Positions 41,082 to 50,212 of a stretch of DNA of 64,000 nt are shown here, piece by piece; position 1 is the first letter of the stretch; the number at the start of each line of letters is the position of its first letter. Both the position numbers and the translations under genes were made by a program. The stretch comes from Halorubrum halophilum (lineage in GTDB: Archaea; Halobacteriota; Halobacteria; Halobacteriales; Haloferacaceae). Location of the stretch: the NCBI RefSeq assembly GCF_000739595.1, contig NZ_BBJP01000039.1, positions 62,001-126,000 of the forward strand. Direction: 5' to 3'. The notes beneath the pieces are model-generated. The model had not been told where the DNA came from and did not search any database. It was given only the letters and a program-made list of their open reading frames with translations.

Positions 41082-41198
41082 TCGTCGACGCCCGATCGAC
41101 GACGAGCTGTCGCCGCCGAAATCGACTCCTGCGCACCGATTTTCAGGCCCGATTTCGAGACGGATTATCTTAAATACCAGAACCGACTACCGGAAGCA

Positions 41199-41333
41199 AT
41201 GAAAGTCCAGTTCGAGTGCTCGTGTTCGGAGGAGATCTCCGAGTTCACTCGCGGCGAGACGAGCCGCGGGGTCCACGTCGAATGCGGGAACTGCGGCGCG
41301 GTGTACGCGGTGACGATCACGGAGCTCGACTAG
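41199..41333 (+). CDS. 44-residue zinc-ribbon micro-protein
   Basis: ATG 41199 opens 44 codons ending TAG. MKVQFECSCSEEISEF contains C7 and C9, and ECGNCGAVYAV gives C29 and C32: a four-Cys zinc ribbon. TTAAATACC about 25-30 bases upstream fits a leaderless promoter. It is too short for most gene callers. It is not S27ae, which has different spacing and basic composition. The histidine kinase gene converges on it. Composition and codon use are those of a real haloarchaeal gene. Confidence 0.7.
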   Translation: MKVQFECSCSEEISEFTRGETSRGVHVECGNCGAVYAVTITELD

Positions 41334-41373
41334 CCTCGCGGCTCGATCCACTCGGTCTCCGTCTCCCCTCCGT

Positions 41374-42381
41374 TTAGCCGTCGTCGGCCGCTTTCTCGCC
41401 GTTTCCGTCCGCGATCGCGTCGGCTCGCGCCGTGTCGCTCCCGCACCGCGTCCGTCGGCACGTCTCTTCCGCCGACGCTGTCGACGCCGGACCGTCGACC
41501 GACTCGAATCGAAGCCGGACCGTCGTCCCGTCGTCGCTCGTCTCGAACCCGACGGTCCCGCCCTGCGTTTCGCACATCCACTTCACGAGCCACAGCCCGA
41601 TGCTGCTCGCGTGCGACAGCGGCGTCTCCTCTTCGGCGCGCAACACCGCCCGCTCGTCGTCGGGGATCCCCGGGCCGTTGTCGCGGACCTCCAGACAGGT
41701 CGTCGATCCGTTCTCGGTAACGCTGACGTCGACCCGACGCATCGACTTGTCGTTGTGCGTGACGGCGTTCTCGAACACCTCTCGGATCGGGTACTCGATC
41801 GACTCGTCCGCGCGGACCCACGCCTGCGCGGGCGCGTCGACGGTGAGCGAGACGTCCGCGCGGTCGATCTCCGCGGCCGCCTCGTGAACCGCGTCGACGA
41901 GATCGATCCGACCGCTCGGGGGTTCGGGCGACGCGTCTTCAATGATACGCAGCTTCTCGCTGATCTCCACCACGTCGTCGGTCGTCTCCCGGATCGTCTC
42001 CAGGCACTCGCGGCTCCGCTCGTCGTCGACCCGGTCGATGAGCAGGTCCGTGTACCCCTGAATGACATTGAGATCGTTTCGAACGTTGTGTCGGAACACG
42101 CGGCTCAACACCTGCAGCTGCTGATTCGACGTCTCGAGTTCGCTCCGGGCGGTGACCGCCCGACGCCGCTGATATGCCGTCGCACCGTAGAGAACCAGCG
42201 ACGAGACGACGACCAGCGCCCAGCCGCCGACGGCGTGAATCGGCGTCCACGTCGGGAGCGACCCGACCGCGGAGGCGGCCGCGAGATCGGTGGCGACCAC
42301 GAACAGCGTCCCGAGACAGCAGTACGCGACGGCGAGTTCTCGCGGGGGTCGGCCGAGGACGCGGTCGGGTTCCAATTTCAT
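41374..42381 (-). CDS. Membrane sensor histidine kinase
   Basis: 335 residues. Two helices (about 15-35 and 48-66) precede a dimerisation domain with FRHNVRNDLNVIQGY (phospho-His near residue 98), and an ATPase domain with the N box ENAVTHND, G1 box DNGPGIPDDE and a G2 region SHASSIGLWLVKWM. The HNVRND form is typical of haloarchaeal kinases. No PAS or response-regulator domain is fused, and no regulator gene is adjacent, so the signal and partner are unknown. Acidic C-terminal tail. Confidence 0.88.
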   Translation of the reverse strand: MKLEPDRVLGRPPRELAVAYCCLGTLFVVATDLAAASAVGSLPTWTPIHAVGGWALVVVSSLVLYGATAYQRRRAVTARSELETSNQQLQVLSRVFRHNVRNDLNVIQGYTDLLIDRVDDERSRECLETIRETTDDVVEISEKLRIIEDASPEPPSGRIDLVDAVHEAAAEIDRADVSLTVDAPAQAWVRADESIEYPIREVFENAVTHNDKSMRRVDVSVTENGSTTCLEVRDNGPGIPDDERAVLRAEEETPLSHASSIGLWLVKWMCETQGGTVGFETSDDGTTVRLRFESVDGPASTASAEETCRRTRCGSDTARADAIADGNGEKAADDG

Positions 42382-42457
42382 TTATATCCAACAAAACATC
42401 AGGTGATCGTCGCCGTAACTAACGGCTGACCCGCTTCGTATTAAGTTTTGATTCAGA

Positions 42458-42685
42458 TCACCACGACTTACAGGCGGGACAGACGCGGTCCCCGTCGTCG
42501 AGCCAGCGGCGTTCGACGCGCTCGCCGCACCGCTCGCAGTCGGCGCCGCCGGTGGTCCACGTCGCCGTCGACGTGGCGGGGATCGGGTCGTCGAGGGTAT
42601 CAGTGGGGTCGGCGTCTGCGGGGTCGGACTCCGAAGCGTCATCGTCCGACCCCTCGAACTCGTCGAGCGAGCGGTCCTCGGGCAT
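42458..42685 (-). CDS. Small zinc-ribbon protein upstream-coupled to LysRS
   Basis: 75 residues. The acidic N-terminus is probably disordered; the C-terminus CERCGERVERRWLDDGDRVCPAC is a two-pair zinc ribbon. Its start lies against the LysRS stop on the same strand, so translation follows LysRS. Family known only from haloarchaea; function unknown. Possibly a translation-related accessory, from position only. Confidence 0.72.
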   Translation of the reverse strand: MPEDRSLDEFEGSDDDASESDPADADPTDTLDDPIPATSTATWTTGGADCERCGERVERRWLDDGDRVCPACKSW

Positions 42686-44395
42686 CTACGCCTCCCGGCG
42701 GAGCCGAGCCACGACGTAGTCGCGCTCCAGTTCGCCGAGGAACTCGCCGAGCCGCGGCCCCTGCGTGTCGTCGAAGAAGAGCCGGTAGCCGGCGGTGAAG
42801 AAGTCGCTCACCTCCACGTCGTGGGCGCGCGCCGTCTCGTACATCTCCGACTGGATCGCGTCGCCGTCGTGGCCGGCCGCGACGAAGTCGGCGAGGTCGT
42901 TGAGCGCGGCCGCGACGTCGTCGTCGAAGTCGACCTCGGGCAACTCCGTCTGGAGCAGGTAGTCGTACTCGTTTCCGGTGCGTTCGGCCCAGTTGCGCGC
43001 CTTCTCGACGCGGGCGAGCGCCGCCTCGACGACCTCGTCGGAGGCGTCGTCGGGGATGTGCCCCTCGTCGCGGGCGAGCCGCTCGCGGAAGTCGGGGTCG
43101 TCGACCATCCCGAGGACGGCCGCGAAGGTGTACGGGAGCCGCACGGGCCGCTCCTCTGGCGGGTCGTCCGCGCGCCCGACGACGAACGGGTAGGCGCGCT
43201 CGGCGAAGGCAGTGAGATCTTCGTCGTCGACCTCGCCGAAGTACGCGCGCTCGAACCGGTCGAAGCGGTCGACGAGCTGGTCGAGCCGCTCGATGTCGAG
43301 GTCGCGGGCCTTCTTCGGGTGGAGCGCGAAAAAGTACCGGAGCACCGCGGGTTCGAGCAGTTCGAGCAGTTCCGGGACGGTGACGATGTTGCCGGCCGAC
43401 GAGGAGAGCGGCTCGCCGTTGAGCGTGAACCACTCGTACACCATCGGCACCGGCGGCTCGATTCCGAGGACGTTCCGAGCCACGTCGACGCCCGAGGGCC
43501 ACGACCCCTCGGCGTGGTCCTTCCCGAAGGGCTCGAAGTCGACGCCGAGCACGTCCCACTGGCCGGGCCACTCCAGTCGCCACGGGAGCTTCCCCTCGCG
43601 GAACGTTGCCGTGCCCTCGTGACCACACCCCTCGATGACCTCGTCGCCGACCTCCATGTCGGTGCAGACGTACTCGACGGTCTCGGCGTCGAGATCGATC
43701 CCGGTGACCGTCTCCGTGATCTTCCCGCACTCGGAACACACCGGGTTGAAGGGGACGTACTCCCCGTCCACCTTGTTCTGATACGTCGAGAGCACCTCGC
43801 GGACGCCGTCGAGGTCCGAAAGCACGGTTCGAGTCACGTCGTCGAAGGCGCCGTCGGCGTACAGCTCCGTGTTCGACACCATCTCGACCGGAATCTCCAG
43901 CCGGTCGGCGTCGGCCTTCAGCAGGGCCGCGAAGTGGGCGGCGTACGAGTCACGCTCGCCGAACGGGTCGGGGATCGCGGTGTACGGCTTCCCGAGGTTC
44001 CGCCCGAGCGCGCCGGCGTCGACCTCGCCGAGCCCGACGATCTCACCGTCGGCGTTCGCCAATTTCCGCGGGAGCTTGCGGAGCGGGTCCTTGTCGTCGG
44101 AGGTGAACACCTGCCGGACCTCGTGGCCGCGATCGCGGAGCACCGCCGCGACGAAGTAGCCGCGGATGATCTCGTTGAAGTTGCCGAGGTGCGCGACCCC
44201 CGAGGGAGAGACGCCGCCCTTGATCACGATCGGCTCGTCGGGGTCGCGCGCCTCGATCTCGTCGGCGACCACGTCGGCCCAGAAGGCGTGGAACCCCTCG
44301 CCGTCGGCATCGTCGACCTCGTCGCCGGCTCCCGCCGCGCCGTCGGCCCCCTGAGACTGTTCGGAGAGGATGTGCGGGGAGTCGTCGGCGCTCAC
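42686..44395 (-). CDS. lysS: Lysyl-tRNA synthetase, class I
   Basis: 569 residues. Class I Rossmann core with GGVSPSGVAHLGNFNE (HIGH equivalent) and SSSAGNIV (KMSKS equivalent), an interposed zinc-like element (CSECGKITETV; CTDMEVGDEVIEGC), and the C-terminal anticodon-binding helical domain. Class I LysRS is the usual archaeal form. Its start overlaps the UMP kinase stop by 4 bp (ATGA), giving an operon UMP kinase - LysRS - zinc protein. A 40-residue acidic extension precedes the core. Confidence 0.95.
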   Translation of the reverse strand: MSADDSPHILSEQSQGADGAAGAGDEVDDADGEGFHAFWADVVADEIEARDPDEPIVIKGGVSPSGVAHLGNFNEIIRGYFVAAVLRDRGHEVRQVFTSDDKDPLRKLPRKLANADGEIVGLGEVDAGALGRNLGKPYTAIPDPFGERDSYAAHFAALLKADADRLEIPVEMVSNTELYADGAFDDVTRTVLSDLDGVREVLSTYQNKVDGEYVPFNPVCSECGKITETVTGIDLDAETVEYVCTDMEVGDEVIEGCGHEGTATFREGKLPWRLEWPGQWDVLGVDFEPFGKDHAEGSWPSGVDVARNVLGIEPPVPMVYEWFTLNGEPLSSSAGNIVTVPELLELLEPAVLRYFFALHPKKARDLDIERLDQLVDRFDRFERAYFGEVDDEDLTAFAERAYPFVVGRADDPPEERPVRLPYTFAAVLGMVDDPDFRERLARDEGHIPDDASDEVVEAALARVEKARNWAERTGNEYDYLLQTELPEVDFDDDVAAALNDLADFVAAGHDGDAIQSEMYETARAHDVEVSDFFTAGYRLFFDDTQGPRLGEFLGELERDYVVARLRREA

Positions 44396-45117
44396 GCGTC
44401 GCTCGCCCCCGTCCAGTAGGTCGGCTCGTCGCTTCCGGTCGGCACCACGTCGGTGCCGGTGTGCTCGCCGCGGAGCACGGCGTCAACGACCGCGCTCGGG
44501 TCGGTGCCGTCGAGGACGATCGACCGGATGCTCGCCCGGTCGATCAGCTTGGCCGCGAGCAGGTCCACCGGCGCGGACGCGCCCGCGTCCCGGCTCATCG
44601 GGAGGACGATGTCCACGAGCTCCGCCGGCGACATCGACTCGAACTGGGTCGCGTCGGAGTCGACGTTGGGGTCGGCGTCGTACACGCCGTCGGCGCTCGT
44701 GGCGTACACGAGCAGGTCGGCGTCGACCGACTCCGCGAAGGCGGCAGCGACCGCGTCGGTGGTCTGTCCGGGTGTCACGCCGCCCATCACCGCCACCTCC
44801 CCGCGGCGGAGGGCGGCGGCCGCCTCGTCGTACCCCGTCGCCGGCGAGAGGTTCGCGCTGCCGTCGAGCGCGGCGATCAGCAGCCGGGCGTTGAGCCGGG
44901 TCGTCCCGATGCCAAGCTGGTCGAGCTCGACCTCGTTCGCGCCGAGGTCGCGCGCCGTCTCGATGTACTCGCGCGCGACGCCGCCACCGCCGACGACGAC
45001 GCCGACCTCGCAGCCGTCGGCCGCCAGCCGCTCGATCGCCTCGGCGTACGCGGTCACCCGGTCGGGGTCCAGATCGGGCGCGAGCACGCTCCCGCCGATA
45101 GAAACGACGACTCTCAT
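44392..45117 (-). CDS. pyrH: UMP kinase
   Basis: 241 residues. Amino-acid-kinase fold: VVVSIGGSVLAP, VVGGGGVAREYI, GEVAVMGGVTPGQTTDAVAA and ATSADGVYDADPN. It phosphorylates UMP to UDP for pyrimidine nucleotide and UDP-sugar supply. ATG 45117 is the natural start; the stop overlaps the lysS start (ATGA). Divergent from the MoaE gene. Confidence 0.93.
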   Translation of the reverse strand: MRVVVSIGGSVLAPDLDPDRVTAYAEAIERLAADGCEVGVVVGGGGVAREYIETARDLGANEVELDQLGIGTTRLNARLLIAALDGSANLSPATGYDEAAAALRRGEVAVMGGVTPGQTTDAVAAAFAESVDADLLVYATSADGVYDADPNVDSDATQFESMSPAELVDIVLPMSRDAGASAPVDLLAAKLIDRASIRSIVLDGTDPSAVVDAVLRGEHTGTDVVPTGSDEPTYWTGASDA

Positions 45118-45233
45118 TACGGTTGGATACCCCTGTCGCGCTCTTAAGGATTATCAAGCGAGACCGGGTCGCTTTCGGCCGCTCTCCGGTGCCCTCGGGA
45201 AACCCCTAAGCCGCTCGCAGCCCGCCTTCGGGT

Positions 45234-46064
45234 ATGCAACCGATATCGATCGTCGGCCCGGGTGCGAGCGACCTCGCGAGGTCGCTCGCGGATCGGCTCG
45301 ACGGGCGAGTAGCGGTCGTCGACTGCGGAGAAAGAAATGTCGCGGCGAGACGAGGCGACCTCGACGGCGCGGAGGGAGGGACGGAGATGACCGCCGAGAC
45401 GACGCTCTCGCTCGCCGCCGACGGCTCGTGGACGGGCCGCGGCCGCGTGGACGGACTCGACGACCTCCTCGACGGGCTCGCGCCCGACCACGACTACCTC
45501 GTCGCCGTCGGCGAGTCCCGCCTGCGCGTCCCGACGGTCCTGCTCGGCGAGGACGCAGAGCCGTCGGACGTTCCCGGTTCGGTCGTCGCCGTCGCCGACG
45601 CACCCGGCGAGGTCGAGGTCGACCGACTCGTCGCGGACTTGGACGACGCGGAGCCGTGGATCACCCGAGAGGCGCTCGTACGCCGCGTGGAGGCGTCCGC
45701 GGACGCTGACCGCGCGGGTGCGATAGCGACCTTCACCGGGCGCGTTCGCGCGCGAGACGCGCCCGACGACGACCGTACCACCCACCTCGCGTTCGAGAAG
45801 TACGAGGGGGTTGCCGCCGAGCGGATGGACGCCATCACGGACGAGCTGACCGAGCGCGACGGGGTGTTCGAGGTCCGGATGCACCACCGGACGGGCGTGA
45901 TCGAGGCGGGCGAGGACATCGTGTTCGTCGTCGTCCTCGCCGGTCATCGCCGCGAGGCGTTCCGAACCGTCGAGGACGGAATCGATCGGCTGAAAGACGA
46001 GGTGCCGATATTCAAAAAGGAGGCCACGGAAGAGGAGGAGTTCTGGCTCCACCGACGTGACTGA
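45234..46064 (+). CDS. moaE: Molybdopterin synthase large subunit MoaE with extra N-terminal domain
   Basis: 276 residues. Residues 150-276 are MoaE: AGAIATFTGRVRARD, YEGVAAERMD, MHHRTGVIEAGEDIVFVVV, and the catalytic-site segment KDEVPIFKKEATEEEEFW. Residues 1-130 begin PISIVGPGASDLARSLADRL, like a MobB-type nucleotide-binding domain but without a clear P-loop Lys, so possibly degenerate. MoaE transfers sulfur with MoaD to make molybdopterin. Divergent from pyrH. Fusions of this sort are seen in haloarchaea. Confidence 0.88.
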   Translation: MQPISIVGPGASDLARSLADRLDGRVAVVDCGERNVAARRGDLDGAEGGTEMTAETTLSLAADGSWTGRGRVDGLDDLLDGLAPDHDYLVAVGESRLRVPTVLLGEDAEPSDVPGSVVAVADAPGEVEVDRLVADLDDAEPWITREALVRRVEASADADRAGAIATFTGRVRARDAPDDDRTTHLAFEKYEGVAAERMDAITDELTERDGVFEVRMHHRTGVIEAGEDIVFVVVLAGHRREAFRTVEDGIDRLKDEVPIFKKEATEEEEFWLHRRD

Positions 46065-46418
46065 CCCCTGCTCGGCCACCCGAGGCCTGCAACCGGCCCG
46101 CGATCGACCTCCGCGGGTGACCCGACCCGGCTGCGCGATCGGTGACAGTGGCGCCGCACACCGCCATCTTCCGGCAATATCTTCTGGTTAAGCCCTGCTC
46201 ACCAATCTACCGAAGCGGAACAGCTACCGAAATCGGATGCCAGTTCGAAGCTATTAGAAAGCAGTATAAAATTTCTAAGTGGTTTTGAAACCGTTTTGAA
46301 CGGTCTGTCAGACACGTTTTAGCCGGTGTCCTCGGATTAAAACGCCATGAAAACCGCTGAACGCCCCCCAACGGTCGTGCCTTTATAACATCCTCTGGGG
46401 GCAAGTATGGAGTGTACT
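46065..46418. other. AT-rich intergenic region with promoter of the 46419 gene
   Basis: 354 bp with no gene seen. It is distinctly AT-rich from 46170 on. Symmetrical elements GGTTTTGAAACC (46281-46292) and GTTTTGAAC/GTTTTGAAA direct repeats could be an operator. CTTTATAAC at 46381-46389 is a strong TATA box for the gene beginning at 46407 or 46419. Confidence 0.45.
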
Positions 46419-46670
46419 ATGAGCGCGACTGCAAACCCCTCCACGACGACCGACGACCTCAGCAAGGAAGAGCGGTTGAAGCGGTACCTGCTCGACCGCG
46501 CCGAGGAAGGCGAGATGTACTTCAAAGGGAAGTTCATCTCCGAGGACGTCGAGCTCTCGCCGAAGGAGATCGGCGCCCTGATGGTGAAGCTCCGGGACTC
46601 CGCCACGGAGCTCACTGTCGAGAAGTGGTCGTACACGGGTGCGACGACCTGGCGCGTCGAGCCCGCCTGA
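46419..46670 (+). CDS. Conserved haloarchaeal small protein with winged-helix-like fold
   Basis: 83 residues. LSKEERLKRYLLDRAEEGEMYFKGKFISEDVELSPKEIGALMVKLRD reads as a small winged helix. The family is widespread and highly conserved in haloarchaea, without known function. ATG 46419 gives the usual N-terminus; ATG 46407 is four codons upstream and is closer to a leaderless start given the TATA at 46381. A strong promoter suggests high expression. A DNA-binding role is a guess. Confidence 0.72.
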   Translation: MSATANPSTTTDDLSKEERLKRYLLDRAEEGEMYFKGKFISEDVELSPKEIGALMVKLRDSATELTVEKWSYTGATTWRVEPA

Positions 46671-46870
46671 CCGCCGGAAGCACCGCCGTCGAACAGCGCG
46701 CTCACGCGCGTCCCCGCATCGTACGCTGATAACCCCTCTCGCACCGGTCGACGACTCGCACCGGCCGACGACTCTTCTTCGGTCTCCCGCGCTTCGCCAG
46801 CGAGCCGAAGCGGTCGGCGAACGCTTCGCCCGACGCGGGGTTTATACTCGCCGGCAAGCTACGACCGACG

Positions 46871-48022
46871 ATGCCAGAACACGAGGACGGGGAGCCGTCG
46901 GGGGCGTCCGACGTTCCGCGTCCCGAACCGCTCCGGACGTTCTTTCGGATCGACGAAATCCGTCGGGAGGACGGCCGCGTTCGGTACGTCGGAGAGTCGT
47001 ACGTCCCGGAGCGCACGCTGTTGCGGAAGCTGGTCCCGGAGTTCCGCGACGCCGGGTACGACGTCGACTTTGAGACGGTCGAGGGTGGACACGTCGTCGT
47101 CGCGACCCCGTTCGACCGCGGGCGGGACGGGGTCCCGTGGGTCAACGTCGCCATGTTCGCGGCGACGGTGCTGTCGACGCTGTTCGTGGGCGCGTACGGC
47201 TGGTACTACATCGGCTGGGAGGAGATCGCGGCGAACCCGCTCGTCATGCTGCGAGCGTGGCCGTTCACCGCCGCGGTGCTCGGCGTCCTCATGACCCACG
47301 AGCTCGGCCACTACGCCGCCGGGCGGTACCACGGCGTCGACGTCTCGCTTCCGTACGTCATCCCGTTCGTCTTCCCGTTCGGGACCCTCGGGGCGATCAT
47401 CCGGATGCGGGGTCGGATGCCCTCTCGGAAGGCCCTGTTCGATATCGGGGTCGCCGGGCCGATCGCCGGGCTCGTCGCGACCGTTCTCGTCACCGCGATC
47501 GGGCTCTCGCTCGACCCGATCCGCGTCCCGGCGGAGATCGCCAGCTCGTCGGGGACGATGATCCGGTTCAACAACCCGCCGCTTCTGGGGATCATCGCCG
47601 ATCTCCTCGGGCAGCCGACCGCGTACGAGGACCCGTCGCTCTCAGCGCACCCGGTGGTTATCGGCGGCTGGGTCGGGATGTTCTTCACCCTCCTCAACCT
47701 CCTGCCGGTCGGCCAGCTCGACGGGGGGCACATGGTCCGGGCGATGGTCGGTCCGCGACAGGAGACGATCGCGGCGCTGGTCCCCGGCGCCCTCCTCTCG
47801 ATCGCCGCGTACCTCTACTTCTGGCGCGGCTTCGGGCTCGACCAGTCGGTGGGGCTGTGGGCGTTCTGGGGCGTGTTCGCGCTCGTGATCGCGTTCAACG
47901 GACCCGCCGACCCGGCCGACGAGGAGCGGCTTGGGTGGCCGCGGCTCGCCGTCGGGATCGGGACGTTCGCGGTCGGCGCGCTCTGTTTCCTCCTCGTTCC
48001 GATCGAAGTCGTCTCGGCGTGA
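46871..48022 (+). CDS. Site-2 protease-like membrane metalloprotease (M50)
   Basis: 383 residues. Zinc site HELGH in the first core helix (about residue 143) and LDGGH in the third (about 285), with the GPIAG and NLLPVGQ segments in between; six or more helices. The N-terminal 90 residues are a soluble domain. Site-2 proteases cut membrane-bound regulators within the bilayer. TTTATAC at 46839-46845 places a leaderless start at ATG 46871. Converges on the UbiB-like kinase gene. Confidence 0.87.
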   Translation: MPEHEDGEPSGASDVPRPEPLRTFFRIDEIRREDGRVRYVGESYVPERTLLRKLVPEFRDAGYDVDFETVEGGHVVVATPFDRGRDGVPWVNVAMFAATVLSTLFVGAYGWYYIGWEEIAANPLVMLRAWPFTAAVLGVLMTHELGHYAAGRYHGVDVSLPYVIPFVFPFGTLGAIIRMRGRMPSRKALFDIGVAGPIAGLVATVLVTAIGLSLDPIRVPAEIASSSGTMIRFNNPPLLGIIADLLGQPTAYEDPSLSAHPVVIGGWVGMFFTLLNLLPVGQLDGGHMVRAMVGPRQETIAALVPGALLSIAAYLYFWRGFGLDQSVGLWAFWGVFALVIAFNGPADPADEERLGWPRLAVGIGTFAVGALCFLLVPIEVVSA

Positions 48023-48055
48023 GCGGCGGGGTTCACGCGACGATGTGGCTGTCGG

Positions 48056-49729
48056 TCAGTCCTCGCGCCGCTTTTTCATCCCCTGTCTGGTGAACTGGGG
48101 CTTCGCTCGGATCCCGCGCTTCTTCCGGAACGACCGGTAGAGCGCCACGGCCAGCGGGGCGGCGAGTAAGAGCACGACCGCCGCGAGCCGCCACGACTGG
48201 GCGAACGAGTAGAGGATCGTCGCGGAGAGCACGCCGACGGCGAGCAGCACCGAGTAGGCGATCCGCATCGCGAGCTTGTCGAGGACGTTCGAGCCGTCGT
48301 CGATCGTGACGTCGACGTGGAGGTCGCCGCGGTTCGCGCGGTCGAGGAAGTCGTCCGCCTTCGGCGGGACCGTGAACAGCGCCTCCGCCGTCTTCTGGGC
48401 CTGCTGTCCGGCGTCCTCGGCGAGGTTGCGGGCGGTCTGCTCGTAGTATCCCTCCTCCTTGAGGTACTCCGTCGCGGTCGAGATGAAGTCGAACTCGGGG
48501 TCGAGCGTGACGCAGACCCCTTCGACGACGGTGGCGACGCGGAGGACCAAGGCGAGGTTCGGCGGGAGTCGGAGCGGGAACTCGTAGATGGTGGACTCCA
48601 CCTGCTCGATGATCTGGTTCACCTGATACTGCTCGATGTCCTCGCCGCTGGCGTCGGCGATGGCCAGCTCCATCACGTTCCCCATCACCTCGCGGTCGGC
48701 CTCCGGCGAGAGGGTCCCCATCGCGATCAGCGTGTCGAGGATGCCGTCGATGTCCTGCCGGGCGACCGCGACGTAGAAGTCGACGATCTTCTCCTGGACG
48801 AACGGGTCCACCCGCCCGGCCATCCCGAAGTCGTAGAAGATCACCCGCCCGTCGTCGTCGACCGCGAGGTTCCCGGGGTGGGGATCGGCGTGGAACACGC
48901 CGTCCTCGATGATCATCTGGAGGTACACCTCTTGGAGGGTCTCGGCGATGGCGTTCCGGTCGTGGCCCGCGTCATCGAGGGCGTCGATGTCGCTGATCTT
49001 GGTCCCCGGGATGTACTCCATCGTGAGCACCCGCGGCCCTGAGACCGCCTCGAAGGCGGTCGGGATCCGGATCCGGTCCTCGTCGGCGAAGTTGTCGCGG
49101 ATCTCCTCGAGCATCTCTCGCTCGCGCTCGTAGTCCATCTCCTCGCGGATCGTCTTCGAGAACTCGTCCGCGAGGTTCTCTAGGGAGAACGCCCGTCCGC
49201 TGCCGATGAACGCCTTGACCAGCGGGATCGACCACCGGATCGTCCGGAGGTCGGCCTCGACGAGCGACTCGATGTTCGGACGCCGGACCTTGACGGCCAC
49301 GTCGGTCCCCTCGTAGCGGGCGGTGTACACCTGCCCGAGGCTCGCGCCGCTTATCGGCTCCCGGTCGAAGTCGTCGAACGTCTCGTCGACCGGGCCGAAC
49401 TCGTCTTCGAGGACGACCTTCGACTCCTCCCACGGGGCCGGCGGCACGTCGTCTTGGAGCCCCTCCAACACCTCGATGTAGGCCGGCGGGAGGATGTCCG
49501 GTCGCGTCGAGAGGATCTGGCCGAGCTTGATGAACGTGGGGCCGAGCGTGAGCAGGATGTCGAGGAGGACGGCGGCGCGCTCGCGCTGCGTCTCGGCGTC
49601 GACCTCGCGGCCCCCGCCGAACAGGAAGTACCGCTTCCGGTCCCGCCAGTAGGCGACGATCAGCGGCGAGAAGCGCCGCATGACCACGAAAAACCGCCAG
49701 TAGGCGCGAAGGTTTACCAGCGTGACCAC
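48056..49729 (-). CDS. AarF/UbiB-family atypical protein kinase
   Basis: 557 residues. The KxGQ motif FIKLGQILSTRPDILP, an Ala-rich nucleotide loop (ASLGQVYTA), VAVKVRRPN (ATP Lys), FHADPHPGN and YDFGMAGRV are all present, followed by two C-terminal membrane helices (about 500-540). The family acts in isoprenoid quinone or lipid metabolism as an ATPase-like regulator. It lies four bases downstream of the Hsp20 gene's stop, likely one transcript. Biological substrate unknown in archaea. Confidence 0.9.
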   Translation of the reverse strand: MVTLVNLRAYWRFFVVMRRFSPLIVAYWRDRKRYFLFGGGREVDAETQRERAAVLLDILLTLGPTFIKLGQILSTRPDILPPAYIEVLEGLQDDVPPAPWEESKVVLEDEFGPVDETFDDFDREPISGASLGQVYTARYEGTDVAVKVRRPNIESLVEADLRTIRWSIPLVKAFIGSGRAFSLENLADEFSKTIREEMDYEREREMLEEIRDNFADEDRIRIPTAFEAVSGPRVLTMEYIPGTKISDIDALDDAGHDRNAIAETLQEVYLQMIIEDGVFHADPHPGNLAVDDDGRVIFYDFGMAGRVDPFVQEKIVDFYVAVARQDIDGILDTLIAMGTLSPEADREVMGNVMELAIADASGEDIEQYQVNQIIEQVESTIYEFPLRLPPNLALVLRVATVVEGVCVTLDPEFDFISTATEYLKEEGYYEQTARNLAEDAGQQAQKTAEALFTVPPKADDFLDRANRGDLHVDVTIDDGSNVLDKLAMRIAYSVLLAVGVLSATILYSFAQSWRLAAVVLLLAAPLAVALYRSFRKKRGIRAKPQFTRQGMKKRRED

Positions 49730-49732
49730 CCG

Positions 49733-50146
49733 TCAGGCGTCGTCGGCTTCGGTGTCGTCGGACTCACCGTCGCCGTCGGACTCCCCATCGCCGGCCTCGT
49801 CGACCGGAATGGTGCGGGAGGCGCCGTCGGTCCGCTTGGGGATCGTCACTTCGAGCACCCCGCGGTCCATCTCGGCGTCGGCGCCGCTGCCGTCCGCGTC
49901 GCCGGGGAGCGGGAGTTCCGCGTCGAGGAATAGCGGTCGGTCCTCGCGCACGTAGCGGAACCCCTCGGGGACCTCCTTCTCGCGGCGCCCCTCGATGGCG
50001 ATCCGGCCGTCTTCCGCGAGGACCTCGGTGGTCTCGGCGGTGGCGCCCGGGAGGTCGACGACGAGCACGTACCCCTCGTCGGATTCGAGCAGGTCCGCAA
50101 ACACCGCGTCCGGGAGGTCCCGGAGCGCGTCGCGTAACGCTGACAT
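49733..50146 (-). CDS. Hsp20-like small heat-shock domain protein
   Basis: 137 residues. An alpha-crystallin-like beta-sandwich: GYVLVVDLPGATAETTEVL, RIAIEGRREKEVPEGF and RGVLEVTIPKRTDG, then an acidic disordered tail. ATG 50146 is preferred over ATG 50152 (MCMSAL). It is upstream of the UbiB-like gene with three bases between. A chaperone role follows from the fold. Confidence 0.82.
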   Translation of the reverse strand: MSALRDALRDLPDAVFADLLESDEGYVLVVDLPGATAETTEVLAEDGRIAIEGRREKEVPEGFRYVREDRPLFLDAELPLPGDADGSGADAEMDRGVLEVTIPKRTDGASRTIPVDEAGDGESDGDGESDDTEADDA

Positions 50147-50212
50147 GCACACGGGTACGGTCGCCGCGGCGAAAAAGGTGTGGAAAGGGGGGGACGGTCC
50201 CGCTGGGGCCGG

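Noticed and set aside
38680-41136. An 818-codon Arg-rich frame antisense to S24e and Kae1-Bud32
   Set aside because: Shadow of high-GC genes; not acidic, no motifs.
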